Notes under the pieces: generated by a model
What the model was told of the DNA's origin: nothing
Databases searched by the model: none
Seen by the model: only the letters and a program-made list of their open reading frames with translations
In this document: positions 5,838-8,135 of the stretch, one piece after another
Position numbering within the stretch: the first letter of the stretch is position 1
Layout: every line of letters begins with the position of its first letter
Program-made: the position numbers and the translations under genes
NCBI GenBank assembly: GCA_017998585.1
Contig: JAGOCT010000005.1
Coordinates: forward strand, 9,545 to 17,679
DNA from: Candidatus Cloacimonadota bacterium
GTDB lineage: Bacteria; Cloacimonadota; Cloacimonadia; Cloacimonadales; WRIO01
Reading direction: 5' to 3'
DNA: 8,135 nt

Positions 5838-7976
5838 TTAGAATTTAAAAGTATAACCCATTATTGCGTTAAAATATATCTGATCAGTAAAAGGATATTC
5901 ACGGTGTTTTCCTTCAAGGTTTTTTAAGTATAGAGAGATACTCTGCTTATCATCAATCTCATAGATCAAATTTATATTTATATTGTGATATGCTTTAATT
6001 GTTGTCTTAGATAGTATTGCCAGACTTGAAAAATTAAATTTTTGTTTTGAATAGTAATTGTGCTGAGTAAATACATTGAACCTGGACAAAGGATTTATAT
6101 TTAATGTATAACCAGCTGAAAATAATGGCGTGGAATCAGCCAGAAAATCCAAATACTCAAAGCCGTTTTCCTTTAAACTCTCATTTGTAAACTGGATCAT
6201 TCCATAAGTTTTAAGTTTTGTTTTATCACTCAACTCATAATTAATCGTATAATTTAAGCCCTTCTGATTAACTTTCAGAGACTTAACTTCTGTAAGATAA
6301 AAGGGTATTATAAACACCGGAGTCCCATAGCTAATTGTATCTAAATAATAGCCCTGGCTGTTGTAATCAGAAAACTGGTCTAAAACAGTATAAAACAAAT
6401 TTGCGTCTATGGATGATTTTTCTGAAAGTTTAAGTCTGTATCCAATATCTAAAGTATAGTTTCTTAAAAATGGCAAAGTTTTATTCCCATAGAAAATTAC
6501 GCCAACAAGCGTATCAATTTGAGTAATAACCGGATCTAAAAACATCAGACTGGCTTTATTGGAAAATGCATCAATCATAAAAGGTGAGCGTTCTGCACCT
6601 GAAATCATGATCCTGAGAAGTTTATCTTTATTGGCACGATATGTTATACCTGTTTCAAACGAGTTTGATAATTGATTTTTTATATTGTATTTCTCACTTC
6701 GAAATCCAGAAACAATTCGCCATTTTTGATTGACTGGATAGTCAAATAAAAGTGAAACAGAATTTGATGCAATTGTCTCCATTTGATTAGGAATATCATG
6801 AGAGGTATCAAACAATTCATCCGTAAACAATCGTGAAGCATACTGAGAAGATCGGCTGTGATAACCAGGTCGTATGATTGATTTACCCAGATAAAGAGGA
6901 TATTCTACTGATAAATTATAATTGACATAGGCATATTTGCTCCAATAAAAATTATTGTCATAATATCCCATATTGTAGTTTTGTTGTAAATATAAGTTAT
7001 CATAAAACATTTGAAAATTTTGATAAATTCCTTTTGATTTATATTGAGATAAAGGGGTGAAAAAATTATTATAGTATGCTTTTTGACTTCTGGATTTTTG
7101 AAAGCCAAGATCAAATTTAAAATAATTCTTTTCATCAATGTTATATTTTGCACTCAAATTAATCGCATTATTTTCAAGAGACAAATTCTGATCTTTATAA
7201 CTGATTCCATAATAATCCAGAGCAGACATTTCTGGTGAATGTAACAAAATAGTGGATAATTCATCGACTTCATGATACTGATCAGTAACGGTTGAAAAAT
7301 AAAGTTCATCAGTTCTGTATTGTTGACTTACATTTGTACTAAAAGTAAACTCATATTTCTCTAAATGGCGATAATCCATTCTCATATAGGCATCTCTGCT
7401 ATTAACATGATTCGCATTTATCTTTGAAAAGAGATGAAACCCCTCTTCACGGTAAGTATTAGTGATAATATGAATCACCCCTGTCATGGCATTTGGCCCA
7501 TATAAAGCGGATGCTGGACCTCTGACTACCTCGATTTTTTCCACATCTTCAATATCGATTCCTAACATTTCCCAAAAAGTACCACCTGCAAAATAATCAT
7601 ATACAATTCGATCATCAATCATAACCAGAATAATAGAACAGTTTGGAGTAGGGACCATCAAACTGGTTGTCGCAGTATCAAATCCTCTGATTTGAACATC
7701 ATAATTTCCGGGTGTCTGCTCTCTGACAATAATTCCAGGGATCAGTTTTAAAGCTTCAGGGATTGAATTTGCTCCAGAATTTCTGATTTCTTCTTTTCTG
7801 ATTACGCTAATATCCATCGGTGCTTCAAATAAATCTTCTGGCCTTTTTGAGGCTGATATCACAATATTCGTACTAAATAATTCTTCTAAACTCATTTCCA
7901 GATAGGGGTCATCAATTGACCATAATAACCCTGAAAGATAACTGACACTCAAAATCACCCATATAAAACGTCTCAT
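5838..7976 (-). CDS. TonB-dependent outer-membrane receptor
   Basis: 712 residues from the ATG at 7976. The N-terminus MRRFIWVILSVSYLSGLLWS is a Sec signal peptide, followed by a SLEELFSTNIVISASKRPED segment typical of this class. The plug domain (~47-173) shows SIPEALKLIPGIIVREQ, VQIRGFD, VEKIEVVRGPASALYGPNAM and GVIHIITN. The rest (~175-712) is a strand-rich 22-strand-type barrel, and the last strand ends in aromatic GYTFKF, the usual outer-membrane assembly signal. Family role: energised uptake of a scarce ligand (iron chelate, cobalamin, glycan or other) through TonB; the ligand cannot be read from the sequence. A longer in-frame start at 8045 is unlikely because it would overlap the upstream gene by 62 bases and put 23 basic and polar residues before the signal peptide. 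The gene is seven bases downstream of the YfiR-like gene, implying one operon, and converges on the signalling operon. Confidence 0.94.
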   Translation of the reverse strand: MRRFIWVILSVSYLSGLLWSIDDPYLEMSLEELFSTNIVISASKRPEDLFEAPMDISVIRKEEIRNSGANSIPEALKLIPGIIVREQTPGNYDVQIRGFDTATTSLMVPTPNCSIILVMIDDRIVYDYFAGGTFWEMLGIDIEDVEKIEVVRGPASALYGPNAMTGVIHIITNTYREEGFHLFSKINANHVNSRDAYMRMDYRHLEKYEFTFSTNVSQQYRTDELYFSTVTDQYHEVDELSTILLHSPEMSALDYYGISYKDQNLSLENNAINLSAKYNIDEKNYFKFDLGFQKSRSQKAYYNNFFTPLSQYKSKGIYQNFQMFYDNLYLQQNYNMGYYDNNFYWSKYAYVNYNLSVEYPLYLGKSIIRPGYHSRSSQYASRLFTDELFDTSHDIPNQMETIASNSVSLLFDYPVNQKWRIVSGFRSEKYNIKNQLSNSFETGITYRANKDKLLRIMISGAERSPFMIDAFSNKASLMFLDPVITQIDTLVGVIFYGNKTLPFLRNYTLDIGYRLKLSEKSSIDANLFYTVLDQFSDYNSQGYYLDTISYGTPVFIIPFYLTEVKSLKVNQKGLNYTINYELSDKTKLKTYGMIQFTNESLKENGFEYLDFLADSTPLFSAGYTLNINPLSRFNVFTQHNYYSKQKFNFSSLAILSKTTIKAYHNININLIYEIDDKQSISLYLKNLEGKHREYPFTDQIYFNAIMGYTFKF

Positions 7977-7980
7977 ACTA

Positions 7981-7985
7981 CCCTC
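7981..7985 (-). promoter_or_regulatory. Ribosome binding site of the TonB receptor gene, overlapping the preceding stop codon
   Basis: On the minus strand GAGGG lies four bases before the ATG at 7976 and overlaps the TGA stop of the upstream gene (TGAGGG). This decides the receptor start in favour of 7976 over 8045 and suggests translational coupling. Confidence 0.7.
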
Positions 7986-8135
7986 ATTTATATACTTTTG
8001 CAATTTGTAGAATATTCGGAGAGAGAGAATGACCTTCCCTCTCAAGATTACTGATATTTACGTAGAGTCTTGGTAAATCCTGTACTACTCCCAGTCCGAT
8101 TGTCACATCCCCATTAACAACGGCCATTGTAACAC
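7984..8135 (-). CDS. C-terminal end of a probable YfiR-like (DUF4154) periplasmic protein, N-terminus outside window
   Basis: The last 49 codons of an open frame entering from the right edge and ending in TGA at 7986-7984. The visible end contains VVQDLPRLYVNISNLEREG followed by HSLSPNILQIAKVYK. The pattern of a strand ending in VN, a short helix ending in G, then S-x-x-(I/L)-L-x-(I/L)-A, is how YfiR/DUF4154 proteins end, as I recall the family. Known members are small secreted proteins of ~180-190 residues; YfiR binds the periplasmic CHASE8 domain of YfiN and represses it. The call is supported by context: YfiR-like genes are often followed by a TonB receptor, and a CHASE8-like sensor kinase is encoded nearby. 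The visible part is too short to prove the family, and the signal peptide and YfiR cysteines cannot be checked. Confidence 0.55.
   Translation of the reverse strand, partial: VTMAVVNGDVTIGLGVVQDLPRLYVNISNLEREGHSLSPNILQIAKVYK

Noticed and set aside
5834..5852. ACTTTTA/TAAAAGT hairpin at the end of the receptor gene as a terminator
   Set aside because: It is AT-only apart from the end pair, spans the stop codon, and is not followed by a T-run on either strand.
5804..5885. TATCAGATA tandem repeat and ATATATCTGAT inverted copy as a CRISPR or mobile-element end
   Set aside because: There are only two direct copies with no spacers, the inverted copy lies in receptor coding sequence, and no transposase or target duplication is seen.
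7977..8045. N-terminal extension of the TonB receptor starting at 8045
   Set aside because: It would overlap the upstream coding end by 62 bases and place 23 residues ahead of a clear signal peptide, while GAGGG precedes the ATG at 7976.

Overview
The window (8,135 bases, AT-rich, roughly 35-40% G+C by eye) comes from a bacterium with a Gram-negative type envelope. It encodes a TonB-dependent outer-membrane receptor, a membrane-bound sensor kinase with a periplasmic domain, and what looks like the end of a periplasmic YfiR-type protein. Rho is the compact ~430-residue form. The sequence alone does not fix the phylum. Low G+C, Rho style and receptor style would fit a non-proteobacterial lineage such as the FCB/Cloacimonadota-like groups, but that is a weak inference.

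Layout. (1) Positions 1-2118, minus strand: a housekeeping pair, rho followed by a U32-family gene of the TrhP/YegQ type. The two overlap in a TAATG stop/start, and the U32 gene runs off the left edge. (2) Positions 2119-2309: a divergent promoter region with a convincing -35 box facing each way, phased A-tracts and a perfect 14-bp inverted repeat. (3) Positions 2310-5694, plus strand: a three-gene signalling operon joined by two ATGA overlaps. It encodes a CHASE8-like/HAMP sensor histidine kinase, a stand-alone receiver, and a receiver-histidine kinase fusion. (4) Positions 5695-5837: a convergent gap with weak hairpins and no clear terminator. (5) Positions 5838-8135, minus strand: a TonB-dependent receptor preceded by the last 49 codons of a gene that resembles the C-terminus of the YfiR (DUF4154) family.

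How the parts may work together. In the known YfiBNR system, periplasmic YfiR restrains YfiN, an inner-membrane CHASE8-HAMP-GGDEF cyclase. Here a probable YfiR-like gene and an outer-membrane receptor lie next to a CHASE8-like sensor whose output is a histidine kinase. A reasonable hypothesis is an envelope-sensing pathway in which receptor and YfiR-like protein control the kinase, which then passes phosphate to two sister receivers. One of these is itself fused to a second kinase. No DNA-binding, GGDEF, EAL or HD-GYP output domain is encoded in the window, so the final output is unknown.
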